The notes under the pieces: model-generated
The model's input: the letters and a program-made list of their open reading frames with translations, nothing else
Database searches by the model: none
Told to the model about the DNA's origin: nothing
NCBI GenBank assembly: GCA_029250305.1
Contig: JAQXFM010000183.1
Span: forward strand, 1 to 5,369
DNA from: Candidatus Poseidoniaceae archaeon
GTDB lineage: Archaea; Thermoplasmatota; Poseidoniia; Poseidoniales; Poseidoniaceae
DNA: 5,369 nucleotides
Direction of reading: 5' to 3'
Made by a program: the position numbers and the translations under genes
Shown here: one piece after another, positions 1 through 5,267 of the stretch
How the letters are laid out: each line of letters starts with the position of its first letter
Position numbering within the stretch: position 1 is the first letter of the stretch

Positions 1-1
1 C

Positions 2-442
2 ATTCTGTGGCATGGTTTCTGCTCAGTCCATAAGCGATTTACAGTCCCTCAAATCGATGACTTCCGTGCTCGTGAACCCGAGGGCATTGTGGTGGTTCAC
101 CCTGAATGTCCGAAAGCGACGGTTGAGGCAAGCGATGCAAACGGATCCACTCAGTTCATTAGGAATTTCGTCCAACAACAAGCCGCTGGTGCACGAATCG
201 CCATCGGGACAGAGATCAACATGGTGGCAAGGCTTGCCCAAGAGCACCCCGACAAGCACATCGAGTGCTTGGACGAGGAAATATGCCCTTGTTCGACCAT
301 GTACATGATTCACCCTGCCTACTTGATGGATGTTCTCGAGCGTATTGTCGAGGGAGAAGTACCGAACAAAATCACTGTCCCAGCCTCAATCCAAGAAGGC
401 TCATTGCTTGCACTTGAGCGAATGCTGAGCATCAAAAAGTGA
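2..442 (+). CDS. nadA: Quinolinate synthase, C-terminal part (5' end outside window)
   Basis: Quinolinate synthase condenses iminoaspartate with dihydroxyacetone phosphate to make quinolinate in de novo NAD synthesis, using a [4Fe-4S] cluster in the cytoplasm. The open frame runs in from the left edge, so only the last 146 residues are visible, roughly the final half of a normal protein. Visible family marks are GFCSVH (fragment residues 5-10), VVVHPEC with the conserved ligand cysteine at fragment residue 36, IAIGTEIN (about 66-73), and EEICPCSTMYMIHP with cysteines 95 and 97. Aligning by the MYMI register, C97 fits the usual third cluster ligand and C95 is an extra neighbour. The first ligand cysteine would lie upstream of the window. 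The end (GEVPNKITVP, then ALERML) is typical of the family. A GTG at 89 is internal, not a start: homology continues upstream of it. The stop lies 2 bases from the stop of the opposing PAP2 gene. Confidence 0.95.
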   Translation: MLWHGFCSVHKRFTVPQIDDFRAREPEGIVVVHPECPKATVEASDANGSTQFIRNFVQQQAAGARIAIGTEINMVARLAQEHPDKHIECLDEEICPCSTMYMIHPAYLMDVLERIVEGEVPNKITVPASIQEGSLLALERMLSIKK

Positions 443-444
443 AC

Positions 445-2538
445 TTACTCTTCTTCCGTGCTCTCAATGGCATGGCTTCGTTCTGCTTGCCGCTGATAAG
501 CGTAAATGAATGCCAGCAAAAAGGCAGCGAGCAATCCAATCTGCAACAGGAGATTGGAGTACACTGTTATTTCCGGCGTCCAACTGTGGATGTGCACCGT
601 TACAACCCCAAACTCATCTTCCTCAAAATATACCAAATGGTCTGTGAGCACTTGAGGACCAAACTGATTCAACTCATCTGAGGTGAGTAAGAGCGTTTGA
701 TTTTCAGTGAGGTTCAGGAATTGAATCTCTCCGTCCATGTACTTTGCTTGCGGCTTTGTCGGATCGAAGTGGTCACGGGTTGACCATGCCAGAATTCCAT
801 TGTACATCGAGGGGTCACTGACTCGATACTTCGGGTCGCTTGCCAGCCATTGGCCATCATTGCTTCTGTTGTAGACCACCAAACGGTCGGTTGCGCTCAC
901 GTTCACCGTGGCGGCAAGGAAGGCTTCGTCGAACACGACGTCGACGATTGTTGCGTTGGGCATGTCGACAGGTGTTCCCCACTCCATCAGCACAGCGTCT
1001 TGCTCTTCGGGGGCTGTGGCGTTGATTTCCTTAATGGCGATGGACCCCATGGCGCCGATTCTTGCAAAGTGAACCGTTGTCGGGGCATCTTCGTAAACAA
1101 TGGCTAATTCAACTTGATTCACAGCGACATGAGCGATTGAACGTTCACTGAGCCCAAGGTTGACCTCGACGCCATGAACATCCATAGCGCTCAAGTTTCC
1201 ACCGGAAAGCATCACAATGTACGCACTGGTGGCCGACGAGGAAAGGTACACCTCGTCAGGTTGTGTGCTTTCTTTGTTGAGGATGTTCGTATACCCGCTG
1301 GCGGTCCTTTTCGTAAGATCGAACACCATCAGAGATGTTGAATTCGCCACGGCTAACCGGTTGTTTTCAACATCGAACGGAGTGCTCAGGCCGATGCTTC
1401 CATTCAGCATTTCAACCGGATCGAGCTCTAGGTTGCTTAGATCGTGGACGAGCATGACGGCGCCAGAGGTTCGGTTGTCAATGGTCACCATCCACCCATC
1501 AGCTGCAGCCACTTCTTGCGGTGCTTCCACGCCACCAGCCGGGAGACTTTGGTGACTCAATTCCCAAGTAATGACCGCAAAGAGGACAATGAAAATTGCC
1601 AACACCATTGTTCCAGTCTCCCTGCTTGTTGGTTCTCTGAATCGCTTGACAAGGCCGTCAAATCGGCTCCAAACTATTCCAATGGCTTTCTTTGGTTCCG
1701 TGAGAACGGTCACCACTCGGGAGTTAATGGTACGCTCATCGAAGATGGACCACCATCCCTCAGATGTGCGGCCAGCGAGTGAAACAGCCAGGCTTGCAAC
1801 AAGCACACCGCCAATGATGTCAATGAACCAATGAATGCCGAGGTAAATGATGGCGAATGCCGTGACGGCAATGTAAACGAACACCAATGCTCTGTACTTG
1901 TTCCACCGTCGGTCCTCATCAAAGCGAGTTAAGCACAACCACACGGCAAAAGGAATGCCAATGTGAAGGGAGGGAAATCCATTCGTGAACGGATCGATTC
2001 TGCGGAACCAGTCAGCTATTTCCGGCGTCAAATCATAGGCCAGCGTTTCCATGCCGGGGATGTAATCGCCTGTGACTCGAACATTGAAAAACAAGTAGAA
2101 GGGGATGGCAAGAATGTAGACCCATGCAATCGAAAGGGTCATTCTGTCTGCAATCCATCGGTCGTCGAAGAATGCGAAGTAGAAGATGGAAACATAGCAG
2201 ATAAACATGAATCCGGCAACATAGAAATGCGTCAAGGCAACGGTAAGCCACTCTGTTTTGAAGGCGACTTGAACATCGTACGCAAGGCTTCCCTCGACGG
2301 CGAAAATCCACGGCGTCATGTCAAGGCCCGTGTTGGCCATGATGATTCTGTCCAACTGGTCGAGGATGTCTTTTGAATTGTAAATAAGGAAGACAATCAC
2401 AATGTGAATCCAGTATCGGCGAAAGAAATCAATGAAGGTGGGAAGGGTGAGCTTCATCCACGGTTGCTTGAATACCGGCAACAACAGGACACCAAGCGCC
2501 AGTGCGCTGATCAACCATGTCAAGTAAATGCCGTCCAA
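445..2538 (-). CDS. PAP2-family membrane phosphatase/transferase with large glycosylation-prone outer domain
   Basis: This 697-residue integral membrane protein has two parts. Residues 1-255 form a PAP2 domain of the inositol-phosphorylceramide-synthase-like (PAP2_3) type, with FPSLH (H192) and LGIHWFID (H236, D240) as the catalytic His/His/Asp set; no clear KxxxxxxRP first motif is seen, as in that subgroup. Helices are near 4-23, 42-54, 98-122, 134-153, 193-204, 217-233 and 238-255. A basic loop (256-310) is predicted cytoplasmic, followed by a helix at 311-326, an outer domain at 327-661 and a last helix at 662-681 with an acidic cytoplasmic tail. This topology puts H192 and H236 outside, as expected for PAP2 enzymes. 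The outer domain has repeated short strand patterns (for example LAVANSTSLMVFDL, LVVYNRSN) suggesting a beta-propeller. Substrate is unknown: a lipid phosphate, polyprenyl pyrophosphate or head-group transfer are all possible. The start is TTG at 2538: an in-frame TGA lies upstream with no other start between, and GGAGGT precedes it by 6 bases. It is last in the minus-strand block. Confidence 0.85.
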   Translation of the reverse strand: MDGIYLTWLISALALGVLLLPVFKQPWMKLTLPTFIDFFRRYWIHIVIVFLIYNSKDILDQLDRIIMANTGLDMTPWIFAVEGSLAYDVQVAFKTEWLTVALTHFYVAGFMFICYVSIFYFAFFDDRWIADRMTLSIAWVYILAIPFYLFFNVRVTGDYIPGMETLAYDLTPEIADWFRRIDPFTNGFPSLHIGIPFAVWLCLTRFDEDRRWNKYRALVFVYIAVTAFAIIYLGIHWFIDIIGGVLVASLAVSLAGRTSEGWWSIFDERTINSRVVTVLTEPKKAIGIVWSRFDGLVKRFREPTSRETGTMVLAIFIVLFAVITWELSHQSLPAGGVEAPQEVAAADGWMVTIDNRTSGAVMLVHDLSNLELDPVEMLNGSIGLSTPFDVENNRLAVANSTSLMVFDLTKRTASGYTNILNKESTQPDEVYLSSSATSAYIVMLSGGNLSAMDVHGVEVNLGLSERSIAHVAVNQVELAIVYEDAPTTVHFARIGAMGSIAIKEINATAPEEQDAVLMEWGTPVDMPNATIVDVVFDEAFLAATVNVSATDRLVVYNRSNDGQWLASDPKYRVSDPSMYNGILAWSTRDHFDPTKPQAKYMDGEIQFLNLTENQTLLLTSDELNQFGPQVLTDHLVYFEEDEFGVVTVHIHSWTPEITVYSNLLLQIGLLAAFLLAFIYAYQRQAERSHAIESTEEE
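553..1560 (-). other. Predicted extracytoplasmic beta-rich domain of the PAP2 protein with ten N-glycosylation sequons
   Basis: This part encodes residues 327-661 of the PAP2-family protein. N-x-S/T sequons occur at N355, N379, N399, N448, N506, N528, N546, N557, N609 and N613. None is found in residues 1-326. Archaeal AglB-type oligosaccharyltransferases modify such sites on the outer face, so the distribution independently supports the topology drawn from helices and charged loops. The fold is inferred to be a propeller from recurring strand-turn-strand units; no repeat motif is clear enough to assign a named family. Confidence 0.6.
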
Positions 2539-2544
2539 GTCTTG

Positions 2545-2550
2545 ACCTCC
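2545..2550 (-). promoter_or_regulatory. Shine-Dalgarno site GGAGGT for the PAP2 gene
   Basis: GGAGGT on the minus strand lies 6 bases before the TTG codon at 2538 and decides that start. It is among the strongest ribosome sites in the window and pairs with an unusual start codon. Confidence 0.8.
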
Positions 2551-2565
2551 AACCCCTACGGGGTT
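2551..2565 (-). promoter_or_regulatory. Perfect 6-bp hairpin abutting the PAP2 Shine-Dalgarno site
   Basis: The minus-strand transcript reads AACCCC-GUA-GGGGUU, a perfect 6-bp stem with a 3-base loop, ending exactly where GGAGGU begins. It could modulate ribosome access to the site, act as a barrier or processing element between DUF971 and PAP2, or help end transcripts from upstream genes. No U-tract follows, so a simple intrinsic terminator is unlikely. A DNA-level operator is also possible. Confidence 0.4.
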
Positions 2566-2621
2566 GTCATTGCCTCATCAAACCCTCGCCGAACTCCCCA
2601 TACTTTCAGGGATTGTGGGTT

Positions 2622-2975
2622 TCACCAAGCGCCGTGGACGTAGGGCTTGCCATTGTCCGGGTCTCGGCGGTTGGCAATGTCCCAAATTCGCTCGAAGCGG
2701 TAAATGCCGCTTGAGCATCCAGTGGTCCATTCGAACCCAAGCGCGTAGTTGCCTACCGTGCGGACTTGCGGCTTTTCTTTTGGAAAGGCTTCGACTTGTC
2801 GACGGAGTGTTTTGCTTGACTCGTCTTCATTGCGAAGCGGTGAGCATTTTGCACACGGACAGGCATGCCTCAAATCGTCGTAAGTGACGGTGAATTCTGC
2901 ATCGGTGTCGTAGGTGAGCACGACATCAACATCCCTGCGCTCAAAGCGGGCCAGACGCGGCATTTCTTCACTCAT
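2622..2975 (-). CDS. DUF971 / GBBH-N-like metal-site protein
   Basis: This 117-residue protein matches the stand-alone DUF971 (gamma-butyrobetaine hydroxylase N-terminal-like) domain: DLRHACPCAKC (residues 34-44), VGNYALGFEW (74-83) and GCSSGIYRFE (86-95). In gamma-butyrobetaine hydroxylase this domain binds zinc through three cysteines and one histidine. Here the matching positions are C39, C41, C44 and C87, so the histidine is replaced by cysteine and the site is all-Cys. The family also forms the C-terminal domain of plant HCF101, an Fe-S carrier whose ATPase domain is of the same family as the gene just upstream. The exact function of stand-alone DUF971 proteins is unknown. ATG at 2975 is preceded by GAGG, which overlaps the stop codon of the ATPase gene, so translation of the two is likely coupled. 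The two coding regions are separated by 9 bases. Confidence 0.88.
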   Translation of the reverse strand: MSEEMPRLARFERRDVDVVLTYDTDAEFTVTYDDLRHACPCAKCSPLRNEDESSKTLRRQVEAFPKEKPQVRTVGNYALGFEWTTGCSSGIYRFERIWDIANRRDPDNGKPYVHGAW

Positions 2976-2982
2976 TTCATCG

Positions 2983-2986
2983 CCTC
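2983..2986 (-). promoter_or_regulatory. Shine-Dalgarno GAGG overlapping the Mrp gene stop codon
   Basis: On the minus strand the ATPase gene ends in TGA and the next bases make TGAGG. GAGG lies 7 bases before the ATG of the DUF971 gene. The overlap implies translational coupling of the pair. Confidence 0.65.
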
Positions 2987-3992
2987 AAATAATTTCCAAA
3001 CTTAGTTGATCGGTATCAACAATTTGGGCTTGCAGTGCCTTGACAACGCCAGAGAATGCGATTGCAGATGGACCTTCAGGTTCGCTCACAATTCGGTGAA
3101 CTCCGTCATCGCCACCTCGGACAAACCCAGGATCGAACGGCAAGGCTCCTAGGAATGGAACGCCAAATTCCTCCGCAGTGGATTTCCCTCCACCTTTCTT
3201 GAAGATGTCAATGGTGATCGCAAATTCGCCGTCGTTGTTCGTGGTGGCTTTGAGCGTCTTTCCTGCTGGGCCAGCGATTTGAACTTCGCTGTTTGGTGCA
3301 GTCTTTCCATTAATTGTGTAGCCGCTCATGTTCTCGACAACGCCGAGGACTGGTACCTTGAGGGATTCTGAGAATGTGATCGACTTTCTGCTGTCGAGCA
3401 ACGCTACATCTTGTGGTGTCGTGACAATCACCATGCCATCAATGTCTGGCAGTGATTGCGCAACGGTGAGTGGCTCGTCAGATGTTCCGGGAGGGAAATC
3501 GATGATGAGGTAATCGAGGTTGCCCCATTCGACATCGCCGATGAATTGCTGAATGGCGCCGAGTTTGATTGGTCCTCGCCATACGACTGGCGTGTCTTCA
3601 TTGTCCAAAAGAAACGCCATTGAGATGACCTTGACGCCGAGGTGGCCTTGAGCTGGATGGATTCGCCCAGATTCAACATGCAGGCGTCGACCATCAAGCC
3701 CCATCATCTTCGGTACGTTTGGTCCGGTGATGTCAATGTCGAGGATTCCAACTTTGAGGCCTTGTTGTGCCAATGCGAGCGCAAGGCCAGTGGAGACCGT
3801 CGATTTTCCAACGCCACCCTTTCCAGAGAGGACCATGACTTTGTGCTTGATTTTCTTGCCAATTTCGGCCATGGACATCTTTCGCTTCATTTGAGCGTAA
3901 GCCTGTTCCATCTGCTTCTGTTCTTGGGGGGATGCTTCAGCAGGGGCTTCGCCGCTGTTTGCTCCGTGTTTGGTGACCGGGGAATCGGACAT
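2985..3992 (-). CDS. Mrp/NBP35/ApbC-family P-loop ATPase lacking all cysteines
   Basis: This family (MinD-like deviant Walker A ATPases) normally carries and delivers Fe-S clusters in the cytoplasm. From the ATG at 3992 the protein is 335 residues. Visible are the deviant Walker A GKGGVGKST (57-65; signature K58 and catalytic K63), the DITGPNVP switch region (87-94), IIDFPPGTSDEP (163-174) with Walker B D165, TTPQDVALLD (191-200), VPVLGVVENMS (213-223) and AEEFGVPFLGALPFDP (273-288). The N-terminal stretch before residue 50 is polar and charged; there is no DUF59 domain. The family CPxC cluster motif after VENMS is absent, replaced by about 43 residues, and the protein has no cysteine anywhere. 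The open frame also allows a TTG start at 4034 (349 residues). ATG is preferred because family similarity begins well inside and TTG has no good ribosome site; the ATG has none either, so the start is unsure. It is followed by DUF971, the natural partner domain. Confidence 0.9.
   Translation of the reverse strand: MSDSPVTKHGANSGEAPAEASPQEQKQMEQAYAQMKRKMSMAEIGKKIKHKVMVLSGKGGVGKSTVSTGLALALAQQGLKVGILDIDITGPNVPKMMGLDGRRLHVESGRIHPAQGHLGVKVISMAFLLDNEDTPVVWRGPIKLGAIQQFIGDVEWGNLDYLIIDFPPGTSDEPLTVAQSLPDIDGMVIVTTPQDVALLDSRKSITFSESLKVPVLGVVENMSGYTINGKTAPNSEVQIAGPAGKTLKATTNNDGEFAITIDIFKKGGGKSTAEEFGVPFLGALPFDPGFVRGGDDGVHRIVSEPEGPSAIAFSGVVKALQAQIVDTDQLSLEII
3195..3323 (-). other. Ig-like/carboxypeptidase-regulatory-like segment replacing the CPxC motif in the Mrp ATPase
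   Basis: These bases encode residues 224-266 (counted from the ATG at 3992), between VENMS and GGGKSTAEEFG. In typical relatives this place holds a short loop such as SYFVCPHCG, carrying the two cluster cysteines. Here it reads like the first half of a bacterial Ig-like or CarboxypepD_reg domain: INGKTAPNSEVQI, a GPAGKTLKATT strand, then NNDGEFAITID. Such patterns are common in secreted adhesin-type proteins and unusual in a cytoplasmic ATPase. Frame and codon style are continuous with both flanks, so this is an in-frame substitution rather than a sequencing frameshift. Confidence 0.75.
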
Positions 3993-4040
3993 ATTGTAGG
4001 GACTCAAAGGGGCTACTTCAATCCACCTTTCCAAAGCCCA

Positions 4041-4397
4041 TTACGAAAGCCTTCGATATGTGAGGGCATGAGTCGCCAGTGTCAAGGCCACAAACGCCCC
4101 ACTGAGCGTGATGTTGAAATCCTGTCCTGCGTATGCATACGCCAAGCCGATGGCAAGTGGAATGCTGATCCAAGAGCCGATGCTATGAGCATGCTTTCGA
4201 ACCTCCTGGTTTTCATTTTTAAGCATCCATGCGAGGCACAAACCGAGAAGAAACGTCATGCAAGTGAGTGATGTAGCAATGACTCTGAACAACAAGGTCC
4301 AGTCCTTGGCCGCAGCGACGATGTGAGCAGCAAACAGGATGGCGTACACAATGGCAGCAACCACGACCGTTTTGCCAATAGATGCGTCCCTCGCCAT
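4041..4397 (-). CDS. Small four-helix membrane protein, function unknown
   Basis: I do not recognise a family. The 118-residue product has four hydrophobic segments at about 9-30, 35-59, 72-91 and 96-113. Positive residues at the N-terminus, in the 60-71 loop (KNENQEVRKHAH) and at the C-terminal YRRLS predict both ends inside. Histidines occur in or beside membrane segments (H25, H69, H71, H110) and one sequon (N95) lies in the short second outer loop; whether either matters is unknown. ATG at 4397 is the first start in frame over the upstream region; no strong ribosome site lies just before it. The stop is 48 bases from the preferred ATG of the Mrp gene, so it probably heads the same transcript. 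That proximity may be only genomic packing and does not imply a role in Fe-S biology. Confidence 0.7.
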   Translation of the reverse strand: MARDASIGKTVVVAAIVYAILFAAHIVAAAKDWTLLFRVIATSLTCMTFLLGLCLAWMLKNENQEVRKHAHSIGSWISIPLAIGLAYAYAGQDFNITLSGAFVALTLATHALTYRRLS

Positions 4398-4454
4398 GAC
4401 TTGACCACATCGCCGGGGTTTGAGAACGCTCCTCCCTTGAACACAGAAATTTCC

Positions 4455-4462
4455 TTTATACT
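4455..4462 (+). promoter_or_regulatory. TATA-type promoter element for the ArsC/LMW-phosphatase-like gene
   Basis: TTTATACT lies 20 to 27 bases before the ATG at 4482, which would place the transcription start at or a few bases before the ATG, as expected for a leaderless archaeal mRNA. No Shine-Dalgarno is present before this ATG, which agrees. Read on the minus strand the same site is AGTATAAA, about 60 bases before the ATG at 4397, so it might also serve the divergent membrane protein gene; a good BRE is not obvious on either side. Confidence 0.55.
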
Positions 4463-4481
4463 GTGGCTGTCATGGAGTGTC

Positions 4482-4838
4482 ATGCGTCTCTTGTTTGTTT
4501 GTGTAGGGAACTCATGCCGCTCACAGATGGCAGAAGGATTAGCCAAAGCCATGGGGTACGAAGCGGACTCGGCAGGAACCCACCCAGCCTCCACCATCGC
4601 CTCACATGCAGTGACGATTTTAGAAGGTCGAGGCATCTCTGCCGAGGGAATGCAACCAAAGAGTGTTGACAGTTTTTCAGCGGATGATTACGATTTCGTC
4701 ATTTCGATGGGTTGCGGCGTGCAATGCCCTGCCATGAGAATTGATGATGACTGGGGTCTCGAAGACCCCGTCGGTGGGCCGTTGTCGCAGTATGAGGCAA
4801 CGGCGAATGAAATCCAACGACGGCTGAATTTGCTGTGA
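4482..4838 (+). CDS. Low-molecular-weight protein phosphatase / ArsC-like reductase
   Basis: This 118-residue protein belongs to the LMW-PTPase superfamily, which includes tyrosine phosphatases and thioredoxin-coupled arsenate reductases. The start MRLLFVCVGNSCRSQMAEG contains the CX5R loop (C7 nucleophile, R13) with the NSCRSQMAEG form typical of ArsC. ADSAGTHPA (28-36) is the usual following motif. ISMGCGVQCP (74-83) gives C78 and C82, which could form the redox relay of ArsC, although in the Staphylococcus pI258 enzyme the pair is seven residues apart. DWGLEDPVGG (90-99) carries the DP general acid, D95. Length is a little short for ArsC (about 130). Arsenate reductase is favoured over tyrosine phosphatase by the cysteine pair and WGLEDP, but no ars operon partner is near, so the substrate is unproven. 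An open frame extends upstream to 4323, but similarity begins exactly at this ATG and the TATA element fits it. Confidence 0.88.
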   Translation: MRLLFVCVGNSCRSQMAEGLAKAMGYEADSAGTHPASTIASHAVTILEGRGISAEGMQPKSVDSFSADDYDFVISMGCGVQCPAMRIDDDWGLEDPVGGPLSQYEATANEIQRRLNLL

Positions 4839-4844
4839 ATTGGT

Positions 4845-5168
4845 TCACTCTTCTTCCTTCGCAGGGACGTCGCCCACGCCATCAAGTTCGATGCTGAGGA
4901 CACTGACAACTCTGGAACGCTGTCCTTCCTGTTCGATGGTCTCTGAAGAACATGCGATGTCTCCAATGATCACTTCACTCGGCAGTCCCTGTGCAATGAT
5001 TCCATTTCTTCGTCGGCACACTTCTGCAACATCGACCGCTCGACCGATGGTTGCCCCCCTTGCCACGAGCTGAACGCGTCGTTCGCCTTCTTCCATGGCC
5101 ATGACGACCGCTCGGACATAGGCGTGAAGTGGTTTTTTCCCAATGAAAATCGTTCTTCTGTCGCTCAA
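4845..5168 (-). CDS. albA: Alba DNA/RNA-binding chromatin protein
   Basis: Alba is a small dimeric nucleic-acid-binding protein that coats archaeal DNA and also binds RNA. This 107-residue product has the N-terminal IFIGKKPLHAYV (residues 7-18) with the K11-K12 pair corresponding to the DNA-contacting lysines (one of which is acetylated in Sulfolobus), the ARGATIGRAVDVAEVCRRR helix region (36-54), and a closing strand near VVSVLSIEL (87-95). The C-terminus carries a short acidic tail (VPAKEEE). The start is TTG at 5168: GAGGG lies 6 bases before it, an in-frame TGA lies further upstream, and no other start codon intervenes. It ends 6 bases from the ArsC-like stop, tail to tail. Confidence 0.93.
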   Translation of the reverse strand: MSDRRTIFIGKKPLHAYVRAVVMAMEEGERRVQLVARGATIGRAVDVAEVCRRRNGIIAQGLPSEVIIGDIACSSETIEQEGQRSRVVSVLSIELDGVGDVPAKEEE

Positions 5169-5174
5169 ATCAGT

Positions 5175-5179
5175 CCCTC
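5175..5179 (-). promoter_or_regulatory. Shine-Dalgarno GAGGG for alba
   Basis: GAGGG on the minus strand sits 6 bases before the TTG start at 5168 and supports that start. Confidence 0.65.
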
Positions 5180-5205
5180 TTCGGCCTTCCTTGGGGGAGG
5201 CATTG

Positions 5206-5213
5206 CATAATCA
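5206..5213 (-). promoter_or_regulatory. Possible TATA element for alba
   Basis: TGATTATG on the minus strand lies about 42 bases before the alba TTG. A start of transcription roughly 25 bases downstream would give a leader of about 15 bases that just includes the GAGGG ribosome site. The match to an archaeal TATA box is weak. Confidence 0.35.
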
Positions 5214-5267
5214 TTGGGCCGCTTTTGAATCCTCGGATTTGACCAAAATGGGACGCAGTGATTCGAA

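Noticed and set aside
89..442. Separate small gene starting at the GTG at 89
   Set aside because: NadA similarity (GFCSVH) continues upstream to the window edge in the same frame, so this is an internal codon.
1963..2376. 137-codon open frame on the + strand inside the PAP2 gene
   Set aside because: It is antisense to the conserved PAP2 catalytic region, with no ribosome site and no domain.
3195..3323. Frameshift or assembly error explaining the missing CPxC motif
   Set aside because: Both flanks are in the same frame with intact family motifs, and the segment itself reads as a sensible beta-strand sequence; a double compensating error would not produce that.
3993..4034. N-terminal extension of the Mrp protein from a TTG at 4034
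   Set aside because: Possible in frame, but the 14 added residues show no family similarity and no good ribosome site precedes the TTG; the ATG at 3992 is preferred, though unsure.
3642..4271. 209-codon open frame on the + strand, opposite the Mrp gene
   Set aside because: It lies antisense to a clear ATPase and a membrane gene, has mixed low-complexity composition and no recognisable motif.
4323..4481. Upstream extension of the ArsC-like gene to 4323
   Set aside because: The extra 53 residues overlap the divergent gene and promoter, show no similarity, and the family N-terminus begins exactly at 4482.
5228..5239. AATCC-TC-GGATT inverted repeat as the tRNA terminator
   Set aside because: The 2-base loop is too small for a stable hairpin and no T-tract follows in the tRNA direction; a TTTT at 5247-5250 is a more likely but weak stop signal.
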